Below are positions 1 to 7,013 of a stretch of 64,000 nucleotides of DNA, piece by piece (position 1 is the stretch's first letter; each line of letters starts with the position of its first letter). Origin of the DNA: an uncultured Myxococcales bacterium. GTDB taxonomy: Bacteria; Myxococcota_A; UBA9042. The notes beneath the pieces are model-generated. The model did not search any database and was not told the DNA's origin. It worked only from the letters and a program-made list of their open reading frames with translations. Both the position numbers and the translations under genes were made by a program. The stretch spans positions 310,001-374,000 of the forward strand of contig CAIMLR010000036.1 in NCBI GenBank assembly GCA_903842345.1. Direction: 5' to 3'.

Positions 1-347
1 CGGCCAATCGGCAGCGCCGTCTTGGCTTGGGGCCGCAGCAGGAAGAACGCCAGCGCACCCGCCTCCGTATCCTGCCGCACCGCCGCGGTGCCCAGTCCGA
101 GCGCGACCAGCGCGATGGCGCGAATGCCCCACGTGTCGACATATTCGGCAAAGTGATCCGCCGACTCGACGGAAAAGCGCACGATCGCCCAGCCGCCCAG
201 CGTCACGGCCAGCGTCATGGCCAGCCACGGCCACAGCGTCCGCAGGCGCAGCGTACGCACCAGCTGAACTTGCATGTGGATGCCCACCGCCGCGGGCAGC
301 GACAACTTCCTGGCCTCAGGCGCCTGAATCCACGACCAAGCGGTCAT
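1..347 (-). CDS. ABC-2 type permease, partial (3' end outside window)
   Basis: The reading frame opens at an ATG at 347 that overlaps the stop of the upstream ATPase gene (ATGA). It stays open to the window edge, so only about 115 N-terminal residues are visible. AGGAGGT lies 3-9 bases before the ATG. A hydrophobic stretch around residues 39-52 (WPWLAMTLAVTLGG) and another around 75-88 (AIALVALGLG) look like membrane helices, as in the membrane subunit of ABC-2 exporters. It is the last visible gene of a four-gene operon alternating ATPase and permease, so it most likely pairs with the ATPase at 344-1291. The substrate cannot be inferred. Confidence 0.7.
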   Translation of the reverse strand, partial: MTAWSWIQAPEARKLSLPAAVGIHMQVQLVRTLRLRTLWPWLAMTLAVTLGGWAIVRFSVESADHFAEYVDTWGIRAIALVALGLGTAAVRQDTEAGALAFFLLRPQAKTALPIG

Positions 348-1291
348 TTGACCTCCTTTGCCAGCGCATGGAACAGGCTGATGAGGTCGTCACCATCGGT
401 CGCAGCAAAATCGACGTGCGCCCCTGACGCAAGCACGGCCTGGGGCAGCGCGGCGAACAGTTCGGCCGGCTCGGACGCTTGCACGGTCAGGTATTCGGCA
501 TCGATCTTCAGCTCCGTGACCGGTGCGCGGCTCAGCAGCTCGCGGGCCAGCGCGCGCGGATTGCTCGCCTTCAGGCGCAGCGCCTGCGCCCGTTTGTGCA
601 GCAGCGCGCGGATTTCCGCCTGACTGCCCGCCGCCACCACGCGGCCGCGGAAGAGCAGCAGGAGCCAGCCGGCGATCGACTGCACTTCCTCCAGAATGTG
701 ACTGGAGACCACGACGCACGCGCCATTTTGCGCCGCCTCGTGCATCAGCGTCGCGACTTCCAGCCGCCACATCGGGTCCAGCGCGTTGAGCGGTTCATCG
801 AGCAGCACCAGCCGCGCTGGCAGGGCAAACGCCTGCGCCAGCTTGACCCGTTGCCGCTGACCGCGGGACAGCCCGCCGAGCGCGTCATGCCACTTCGCCT
901 CCATGCCCAGCCGCGTCAGGATCGCCCGCGCGCGCGTGTCGGCATCGTGCGCCACAAGCCCGTGGCACCGCAGCACCATCGTCACGAGACTCAGCGGCGT
1001 GTCGAGCTTGGGCAGGCTGTCCCCGTCGGGCACCAGCGCAATCTGCCCTTCCAGCGCCGCATCGCCCAGGGTCTTGCCACCCAGCCAGGTCACCTTGCCG
1101 CGCGTCGGCGTCTTGAGCCCCGCCGCGAGGTGGATGAGCGTCGATTTGCCCGCGCCATTGGGACCAAGCAGCCCGACCACGCCCGGCTGCAAGTCAAATG
1201 TCGCGTCCAGCAGCGCCACGTTGGCGCCGTATTGTTGGGTCACCCGCTGCATCCGCAGCACGGTGTTGTCCGGCGGCAATGGCGTCAGCAT
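344..1291 (-). CDS. ABC transporter ATP-binding protein
   Basis: This is a 315-residue nucleotide-binding subunit of an ABC exporter. It shows Walker A (GPNGAGKST), a signature loop of the form LSRGQRQRV, Walker B (LVLLDEPLNALD) and the H-loop (SSH), all in standard order. The C-terminal ~100 residues lie beyond the core and resemble the extension common on ABC-2 ATPases. Its ATG abuts the stop of the permease at 1292-2236, and its stop overlaps the start of the next permease, so it is translationally coupled to both. The substrate is unknown; exporters of this layout handle drugs, lipids or peptides. Confidence 0.9.
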   Translation of the reverse strand: MLTPLPPDNTVLRMQRVTQQYGANVALLDATFDLQPGVVGLLGPNGAGKSTLIHLAAGLKTPTRGKVTWLGGKTLGDAALEGQIALVPDGDSLPKLDTPLSLVTMVLRCHGLVAHDADTRARAILTRLGMEAKWHDALGGLSRGQRQRVKLAQAFALPARLVLLDEPLNALDPMWRLEVATLMHEAAQNGACVVVSSHILEEVQSIAGWLLLLFRGRVVAAGSQAEIRALLHKRAQALRLKASNPRALARELLSRAPVTELKIDAEYLTVQASEPAELFAALPQAVLASGAHVDFAATDGDDLISLFHALAKEVK

Positions 1292-2236
1292 TTACGCCCT
1301 CCCCTTGCCCATCGGCGGATTGCGCAGGAGCCGCACCAGCAGCTGCCACCCGCCCACGGCGAGACCCGACCAGATCGCGACACCCACGACGGCGCGCGTC
1401 AGCAGGCCCTCCGGCAGCGGCTGCGGCGAGAGGAGCGCCATGGCGAACGCGTGCACAGCGTTGAGGCCTTGCGCGAGATTGAACGACTGCCACAACGTGC
1501 CATTGCCGCCGACGTTGGCAAGCACCAACGCCAGCGGAATCGAGCCGAGCAGGAGGCCGGCAAACAGCAGCGGCGCGCCATTGGTCGAGCGCGCCAGCGA
1601 CGAACAGCCCAGTGCGACAGCGGAAATGACCGCGGCGACAAACAGCGACACGAGCACTTCCGCGAACGCGACCATGAACCAGAACATGAGGCCAGCGGCG
1701 ATCGAGCCGCCATCCAGCGACAGGCCAAACGACGCGATCTGCACGAGCACGAGCAGCACCGCCGCGCTGGCCAGCTCCAGCCACGTGACGAGCGTCGCCG
1801 CGAGAAAGCGCGCCAGCAGGTAGTCGCGGCGCCGCAGCGGCCGGGAGAAATAGAGGAGGAGCGCGCCGGACTGGACGTCGCTGGCGATGACCGGCGCGAC
1901 CCAGATTGTCGTCTGCAGGAACGCCGTGAGCAGGTTCATGCCAAACAGGATCGGCATCGCTTTGTCGGTCACAAACACGCGGCGATCGTCGCCGAGCACT
2001 TCCATCAACTGCGGAAAGTGCGTCACCAGCGCGAGGATCGCGGCGCCCAGCAGCGCGCCCGCGGGAAACGACACCGCGGTCAGCTTGGAGGTCAGGCTGC
2101 GCAACTGCAGGCGCGCAAACATGCCGACGAGCCAGCGCAGCCGCTCGGCGTCCGTCAACGGCTTGGCGTCCAGCTTGGCAAAGCCGCCGGGATGAAAGAA
2201 CGCCCGCGCGGGCGGCTGTTGTGGCGTTTGGCTCAC
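1292..2236 (-). CDS. ABC-2 type permease
   Basis: This is a membrane subunit of about 314 residues with roughly six hydrophobic segments. They include a pair near the N-terminus (FPAGALLGAAILALVTHF and an adjacent one around LLTAFLQTTIWVAPVIASDV) and a last one near the C-terminus (AVVGVAIWSGLAVGGWQLLV). The loop PLRRRDYLLARF after the second helix is typical of ABC-2 permeases. I chose the GTG at 2236 because it overlaps the upstream ATPase stop (GTGA). A longer in-frame extension to 2350 is Arg-rich and overlaps the upstream gene, so it is unlikely to be coding. Confidence 0.82.
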   Translation of the reverse strand: MSQTPQQPPARAFFHPGGFAKLDAKPLTDAERLRWLVGMFARLQLRSLTSKLTAVSFPAGALLGAAILALVTHFPQLMEVLGDDRRVFVTDKAMPILFGMNLLTAFLQTTIWVAPVIASDVQSGALLLYFSRPLRRRDYLLARFLAATLVTWLELASAAVLLVLVQIASFGLSLDGGSIAAGLMFWFMVAFAEVLVSLFVAAVISAVALGCSSLARSTNGAPLLFAGLLLGSIPLALVLANVGGNGTLWQSFNLAQGLNAVHAFAMALLSPQPLPEGLLTRAVVGVAIWSGLAVGGWQLLVRLLRNPPMGKGRA

Positions 2237-3174
2237 AGCAACCTCTGCGCGTCGAGGTTGCCGGCATTTTGCACGTGGCGCATGAACGCGCTGGCCATGT
2301 CCTCTTCCGCGGCTTTGAGCCCGCTCACGCCCACGCCCGCGTCCGCGCACGCCTGCCAGAGCTCAGCCACGCGATCGGGCGGCAATTGCACCAGCACGTC
2401 CCCGTCTTGCAGCGTCGCGCCAATGCCGCGGGTCTCGAACAGCTGCATGAGCTTGGCCACGTCGCCTGTCGGCCGCAGCTGGAAGGACGGTCCGCCGGAA
2501 GCCGCGCGAAACCGCGCCATCGGCCCGGCAAAGCTGACCTGCCCACGCGTCATCAGCACCACGTAGCTGCAAATCGCTTCCACGTCCGCGAGGATATGCG
2601 TCGAGAGCAACACCGACGCGCCCTGCTTCGCGATCTCTCCCAGCAGCGCGAGCATCTGCGCGCGACCATCGGGATCGAGCCCCGCGGTCGGCTCATCGAC
2701 GATCAGCAGCTGCGGGCCGTGACACAGCGCCATGGCGAGCCGGAGCCGCTGGCGCTGGCCCAGCGAGAAGCCGCTGGCCTTGCGGTAGCGATTGTCGGTC
2801 AGTCCCACCAGATCCAGCGCCTGATGCGCGCGCGGCGTCGCGTCAAGCGGCGGCACGCCGGAGAGCTGCGCGGCGTGAACCACCTGCTCGGTCGCGGTCA
2901 TGTCGGGAAAGAGGCTGTCGTCCTCGGGCATGTAGCCGATGAGGCCGCGGACGCGCACCGCCTCGGCCGGCATCGGCAGGTCGAGCACCTGAATCTCGCC
3001 CGTGTCTGCGCGATCGAGGCCCAGCAGGAGGCGAAACAGCGTGGACTTGCCCGCGCCATTGGGCCCCAGCAGGCCCACGACGCCGGTCGGCAGCGTCATG
3101 GTGACGCCGCGCAACGCTTCCACGTCGCCAAAGCGCTTGGAGACGTCCTTGAGACTGGCGAGGGAAGTCGGCAT
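2233..3174 (-). CDS. ABC transporter ATP-binding protein (first gene of the exporter operon)
   Basis: This is a 313-residue ATPase subunit with Walker A (GPNGAGKST), signature FSLGQRQRL, Walker B (LLIVDEPTAGLD) and H-loop (STH). The start is set at the ATG at 3174 (MPTSLASLKDVSKRFGD), where the ABC fold begins. An in-frame extension to 3231 would run into the divergent lipoprotein gene. It is the promoter-proximal gene of the ATPase-permease-ATPase-permease operon. Having two different ATPases suggests either a heteromeric exporter or two related exporters expressed together. Confidence 0.9.
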   Translation of the reverse strand: MPTSLASLKDVSKRFGDVEALRGVTMTLPTGVVGLLGPNGAGKSTLFRLLLGLDRADTGEIQVLDLPMPAEAVRVRGLIGYMPEDDSLFPDMTATEQVVHAAQLSGVPPLDATPRAHQALDLVGLTDNRYRKASGFSLGQRQRLRLAMALCHGPQLLIVDEPTAGLDPDGRAQMLALLGEIAKQGASVLLSTHILADVEAICSYVVLMTRGQVSFAGPMARFRAASGGPSFQLRPTGDVAKLMQLFETRGIGATLQDGDVLVQLPPDRVAELWQACADAGVGVSGLKAAEEDMASAFMRHVQNAGNLDAQRLL

Positions 3175-3210
3175 GGCGCAAGATTGGCACAGGGTTGGAG
3201 GCGCGTCGAG

Positions 3211-4050
3211 ATGACCAGAGTTGCAATCCACGGAGCCGCCGCATTATTCCTGCTGCTGGCGACAGCGTGCGGTGCATCGGCCGCGGGCGGCGCTGACGCG
3301 ACGGGCGATGCTGCGGGTTTGCCGGGTTTTGGCGAGGCGTGTGCGGCGGGTTCCTGTGCCGCAGGGCTGACGTGCCAGGACAGCGACTACGCGCCGTTCC
3401 CGTGGTGCACGCTGCCTTGCGCGGATGAAAAGGCGCCCTGCGACAAGACACGGCTTGGCGGGCGTGCCGGGCTGTGCATCAGGATGCCCGCCGGCTGGCG
3501 CGGTCCGACCGAGGCATTTTGCGCACCGACTTGCGGCAACTCCTCGCAGTGCACGCCGCTCGACGGCCGCTGGGAAACCTGCGCGCTACCCGCCTACAAG
3601 AAAGTCCCGCTCTACGGGGACGTCGGCAAGGTCTGTCAGGCGCCGAGCGCGAACGGCCAAATCCTTGTCGATCCGGTGACGTGCAACTGGCAGGACCTCG
3701 TGACCGATCCCAAAGTGCAGGCGTTGGACGGCATCTGCAAGGCCTTCTGCGGCTTCCTCACGACCTGCCAGGTCAAGGCGCCGGGACAGACCAGCGCCTG
3801 CTGCAGTTGGCAATGCATCCAGCACCTGACGCCCGGCGGCGTGCCGGACATGGGCCGCAAAAACGCCCTGCAGTGCTACCTCAACTCGTTTGACGGCAAC
3901 GCGCAGAGCCCCAACGTGTGCAGCGCGTACATCACCGACTGCGGACCTCTGTGCAAGGACGACGCCGCGTGTGGCGACCTCGACCCGTGCACGGCCGATA
4001 CCTGCCGCGACTGGCAATGCGTCAAGACCCCGATCGACGGCTGCAAGTAG
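3211..4050 (+). CDS. Cys-rich lipoprotein, unknown function
   Basis: This 279-residue protein opens with a short signal peptide ending in a lipobox (LLATAC), so it should be lipidated at residue 20. The mature part holds about 30 cysteines, many in close pairs (CC, CxxxC), which suggests a disulfide-stapled, surface or periplasmic fold. A short Asp/Ala stretch (GGADATGDAAG) follows the lipid anchor, as in several other lipoproteins here. The C-terminal motif DLDPCTADTC resembles the short Cys-rich modules common in myxobacterial surface proteins. The family is not recognised. It diverges from the ABC operon with a 36-bp gap. Confidence 0.78.
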   Translation: MTRVAIHGAAALFLLLATACGASAAGGADATGDAAGLPGFGEACAAGSCAAGLTCQDSDYAPFPWCTLPCADEKAPCDKTRLGGRAGLCIRMPAGWRGPTEAFCAPTCGNSSQCTPLDGRWETCALPAYKKVPLYGDVGKVCQAPSANGQILVDPVTCNWQDLVTDPKVQALDGICKAFCGFLTTCQVKAPGQTSACCSWQCIQHLTPGGVPDMGRKNALQCYLNSFDGNAQSPNVCSAYITDCGPLCKDDAACGDLDPCTADTCRDWQCVKTPIDGCK

Positions 4051-4087
4051 CGATTCTGGCGCCGCCGCCGGTCCTGTGTAAGCTACG

Positions 4088-4125
4088 GCGAGCCCTGCGG
4101 CGTGAATGGCCGCGGCAGGCTCGCG
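4088..4125 (+). terminator. Candidate intrinsic terminator / strong hairpin
   Basis: A GC-rich inverted repeat has outer arms GCGAGCC (4088-4094) and GGCTCGC (4118-4124), continuing inward with further pairing (CTGC/GCAG and GGC/GCC, with a bulge) around a 7-base loop. It is followed by GTTTAAC, which is only a short T run. It lies 38 bp past the stop of the Cys-rich lipoprotein and before the ribosome site of the next gene, the expected place for a terminator. The weak T tract leaves room for a different role. Confidence 0.45.
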
Positions 4126-4158
4126 TTTAACAGTTGGGACATCCCAAGGAGACCGCCC

Positions 4159-4779
4159 ATGCGCGCCCGCATCGCCCTCGTGCTCACCAGCCTCGCGCTC
4201 TCGCTGACCGCCATGCCCGCTTTCGCCAGCGACGTCTTCATCAACGGCCTCAAAGCGACGAACCTGAAGCTCGGCGAACTGTTGAATTGCACGGTCAAGT
4301 TCGATGGCGATGGCAACATCCACATTCTCTCCCCCGGCTACAACGTGGTCCCGGACAAGGACGGCAATCCCAAGCTCACGGGCATGTCCGATCTGGTGGG
4401 CAACCCGATCCCGACCGATGGCCAGGGCAAGACCAAGAACCGCTACGTGCTCGTCTATCAGCCCAACGTGAAAGTGACCGTGCAGTTCGAGGTCTTCATC
4501 AACGGCCGGATGTTCAAGAAGATCGGCCTCGCGGACAGTGGTTTTACGCTGGACCTGACCCAGGAGCTGCGCCCGGGCTACAACGACATCCGCGTGGTTG
4601 GCAAGCCGGACAAGGCGCCGGGCGGTGGCACGGAAGCCGACGTGGCGATGGTCAAAGTGCTGGCGGGCAAGGAAGTGGAAGGCCGCTTCATCGCCAAGAC
4701 GCCGGCGGTTTGGGAATTCGTGCGTTCCGCGATCGACCATCAGCCGCTGGATCGCACCGGCCGCTTCGTCGCCGAGTAG
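4159..4779 (+). CDS. Secreted protein, unknown function
   Basis: This 206-residue protein has a clear Sec signal peptide (about residues 1-23, ending MPAFA) and no lipobox. The ATG at 4159 follows AAGGAGA with good spacing. The mature part looks beta-rich, with no cysteine array and no membrane segment. The only landmark is an N-terminal segment starting DVFINGLKATNLK and a second VFINGRMFKKIG about 90 residues on; the shared 'VFING' hints at an internal repeat of a small beta domain. The family is not recognised. It ends 3 bp before the epmA-like gene and is probably cotranscribed with it. Confidence 0.75.
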   Translation: MRARIALVLTSLALSLTAMPAFASDVFINGLKATNLKLGELLNCTVKFDGDGNIHILSPGYNVVPDKDGNPKLTGMSDLVGNPIPTDGQGKTKNRYVLVYQPNVKVTVQFEVFINGRMFKKIGLADSGFTLDLTQELRPGYNDIRVVGKPDKAPGGGTEADVAMVKVLAGKEVEGRFIAKTPAVWEFVRSAIDHQPLDRTGRFVAE

Positions 4780-4782
4780 CGG

Positions 4783-5967
4783 ATGGCGATTTGGCGCGTG
4801 CTGGCGGTGCAAGGCCGTGAAGCGATCCTGTGGCGGGAAAACGAAACGAAGCGTGCGACGCTGCCCGACGGCACGGACGCGCGCCCGGGCGACCTGTTTG
4901 ACGCGCATTGGCACCGGCTCGGCCAAAGCACGCACCGCGATTTTCCCCATCCGGACGGCGACTTTGCCCGCCTGACCGCCGATTCCGGCCAGCGGCTGGC
5001 GATCCTGCGGCAACGCGCGCGGCTGCTGGCGACGACGCGGCGGTATTTTGACCGGCGGGCCTTTCTGGAAGTCGATCCGCCGGTGATGGCGTTGTCGCCG
5101 GGCCTGGAACTGCACCTCGACGCCGTGGAAGTCCATCTGCGCCAAGGGATGGGCGGCGCGCCGGTGACGCGGCACCTGGTGACGAGTCCGGAATACCACT
5201 GCAAGCGGCTGCTCTCCGCGGGGCTGGAGCAGGTCTACAGCCTTGGCCACGTGTTCCGCTCGGGCGAGCGCGGCCAGTGGCACAACCCGGAATTCGCGAT
5301 GCTCGAGTGGTACCGCGCGGGCGGGACGTGGCAGCAGATCGTCCGCGATTTCCAAGGGCTGGCACGGGCCTGCCAGAAGGCGCTGGGGGAGGACCACGTG
5401 ACGTTGGATTTGCGCGGGCGCTGGCCGGTGCTGTCCGTGCGCACGGCGATTCGGCGTTTTGCCGGCTTTGATCCGGGCCGCTGCGACGACGTCGCGCTCG
5501 TGCATCAGCGCGCGCGGGCCGCGGGCCTGCACGTTGAGACCGAGGACACGATCGCCGACGTGCTCCTGCGGGCGCTGGCGGAGCGCGTGGAGCCGCGCCT
5601 GACGGAATTCCCGGTCGTGGTGCTGGCCGACTGGCCGCTGTGTATGGCCTCGCTCGCGCGCCCCAATCCGCGCAAACCGTGGCTGGCGGAGCGTTTTGAG
5701 ATCTACTTCGCGGGCATCGAGATCGCCAATGGCTTCGGCGAGCTTGTCGATCCCGTGGAACAGCGCCGGCGTTTTGCCGCCGACCTCGCGCTCCGCGTGC
5801 AGCTCGACCGGCCGGTGTATCCGATGGACGAGCGCTTTCTGCTGGCGCTGGCGGACGGCGTGCCGGCGGCGGCGGGCGTGGCTGTGGGCATCGATCGCTT
5901 GTTGATGTTGCTGCTGAATCTGAACGACATCGAGCAAGTGCTCGCGTTCCCGTTTGAGCGGGCGTAG
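4783..5967 (+). CDS. epmA: EF-P lysine ligase EpmA (GenX/PoxA-type lysyl-tRNA synthetase paralog)
   Basis: This 394-residue protein matches the class II lysyl-tRNA synthetase catalytic core. It has motif 2 (FRSGERGQWHNPEFAMLEWY), the substrate-pocket segment IEIANGFGELVDP and motif 3 (GVAVGIDRLLMLL). EpmA lacks the tRNA-binding domain and attaches a lysine to elongation factor P, helping ribosomes through polyproline runs. The first ~75 residues precede the catalytic core and are longer than in the enterobacterial enzyme. They are too short and divergent for me to call an anticodon-binding domain. The partner enzyme EpmB and efp are not in this window. The gene ends 4 bp from a convergent lipoprotein gene. 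Confidence 0.85.
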   Translation: MAIWRVLAVQGREAILWRENETKRATLPDGTDARPGDLFDAHWHRLGQSTHRDFPHPDGDFARLTADSGQRLAILRQRARLLATTRRYFDRRAFLEVDPPVMALSPGLELHLDAVEVHLRQGMGGAPVTRHLVTSPEYHCKRLLSAGLEQVYSLGHVFRSGERGQWHNPEFAMLEWYRAGGTWQQIVRDFQGLARACQKALGEDHVTLDLRGRWPVLSVRTAIRRFAGFDPGRCDDVALVHQRARAAGLHVETEDTIADVLLRALAERVEPRLTEFPVVVLADWPLCMASLARPNPRKPWLAERFEIYFAGIEIANGFGELVDPVEQRRRFAADLALRVQLDRPVYPMDERFLLALADGVPAAAGVAVGIDRLLMLLLNLNDIEQVLAFPFERA

Positions 5968-5971
5968 CGCG

Positions 5972-6850
5972 CTACGGCCCTGACACGAGCCAATCGTCGA
6001 CCCAGCTCGTCGCCTGCAGCGGCTCATTGGTCAGCGTGTGCAGCAAGCCGTTGGCAGTCGGCGACGCGTCAATGCCCTCCACTTCCGGCAGGATCGTTCC
6101 AACCGCCGCCATTCGGCCAATCGTGCCGATTTGCCGCGTCTCGCCGGTCGCCAGATCCGCCCGGTACAGTCCGTGGACTTCGTCGTCGCACGAGAACCAC
6201 AGCGCGCCGTTGGCCACGTCCACGCCCTGCATCGCGTCCAACTGGCGGGAAAGCGTCAACGACGGCAGCGGCGCCCAGCCGTTCTTGACGTCGTAGCGGC
6301 GAATCTCCGTGCCATGGTAGCGGTCCGGCGTGTAGGCGATCAGCGTCGCCTCGTCGATGCACAGGCACGGATTTTCATGCTGCGCCAAGTCGTGCGAGCC
6401 GAGGAACGCCAGCGTCTGCGGATCGAACCAGGCGACCGCTTGCTTGCCGGTGCTGAAGTCGCCCTGCTCCAAACCGGCGTACAGCTTGCCGTCCGCCATG
6501 TCGATGTCGCCGATGTGGCCGTAGCCCTGATCCAGCAGCGTTTGCGGCAGCGGATTGATCTTCTCCACGAGCTGGTTGAACTGCTCGTCGGTGCGCCAGA
6601 GACCGGCTTTGGCCGAGAACGCCCAGCCGCCAGGCAGACGCGCGATGCCCTGGCTGTAGAGCATGCTGACGCCGCTGGAGACGCTGAGGCTGACGTCCCA
6701 GCCAGCGGGGCTAACGTCGCCAGCCGCATCGACCGCGGCATCCCCCGGCGCGGCATCGGCCACGGCATCCGCGGCGGCATCGACGTTGGTCGCGGTTGTC
6801 GCCTGACAACCAGCCAGGGCCAGACCCAGAATCACGGACAGACGATGCAT
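5972..6850 (-). CDS. Lipoprotein with Asp/Ala linker, possibly beta-propeller-like
   Basis: This is a 292-residue lipoprotein. The lipobox is at ALAGC, followed by about 35 residues rich in Ala and Asp (such as DAAADAVADAAPGDAAVDAA) before the folded part starts near GWDVSLSV. The folded part contains spaced segments such as DIDMADGKLYAGL, VDVANGALWFSCDD and LYRADLATGETRQIG that resemble blades of a beta-propeller. The fold call is my inference. The ATG at 6850 is preceded by GGGAG; a longer frame upstream has no signal peptide. No enzyme motif is seen. Confidence 0.72.
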   Translation of the reverse strand: MHRLSVILGLALAGCQATTATNVDAAADAVADAAPGDAAVDAAGDVSPAGWDVSLSVSSGVSMLYSQGIARLPGGWAFSAKAGLWRTDEQFNQLVEKINPLPQTLLDQGYGHIGDIDMADGKLYAGLEQGDFSTGKQAVAWFDPQTLAFLGSHDLAQHENPCLCIDEATLIAYTPDRYHGTEIRRYDVKNGWAPLPSLTLSRQLDAMQGVDVANGALWFSCDDEVHGLYRADLATGETRQIGTIGRMAAVGTILPEVEGIDASPTANGLLHTLTNEPLQATSWVDDWLVSGP

Positions 6851-6889
6851 GTTGAACTCCCGCGGCAAGCACACCGAACGGTCACACGC

Positions 6890-6918
6890 ATCGCACACGA
6901 TTGTCATCCAAAGGTCAA
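6890..6918 (-). promoter_or_regulatory. Weak sigma-70-like promoter for the lipoprotein at 5972-6850
   Basis: On the minus strand TTGACC is followed after 17 bp by TGCGAT, about 40 bp before the ATG. The -35 box is good and the -10 box poor, so this is tentative. Confidence 0.3.
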
Positions 6919-6950
6919 ACTGCCGCGGCCGAGAGGCGACCAAAAGCAGC

Positions 6951-6982
6951 GCGGGCCACCTTGGTTTCCCAAGGCAGCCCGC
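6951..6982 (-). terminator. Intrinsic terminator of the triple-DsbA gene
   Basis: A near-perfect 32-bp inverted repeat has outer arms GCGGGC/GCCCGC and inner arms CCTTGG/CCAAGG separated by a 2x2 mismatch. Read on the minus strand the loop is GAAA, a stable GNRA tetraloop. It is followed by GCTGCTTTTGG, giving a T run just after the stem. It sits about 30 bp after the stop at 7014, so it should end transcription of the thiol-oxidoreductase gene. Confidence 0.8.
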
Positions 6983-7013
6983 ACTTCAAACACAAACACT
7001 GAGTCGCTTGCGA

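Noticed and set aside
479-2566. 695-codon open frame on the plus strand opposite the ABC operon
   Set aside because: Arg/Gln/His-rich composition, no domain; it is antisense to well-supported ABC genes and arises from high GC.
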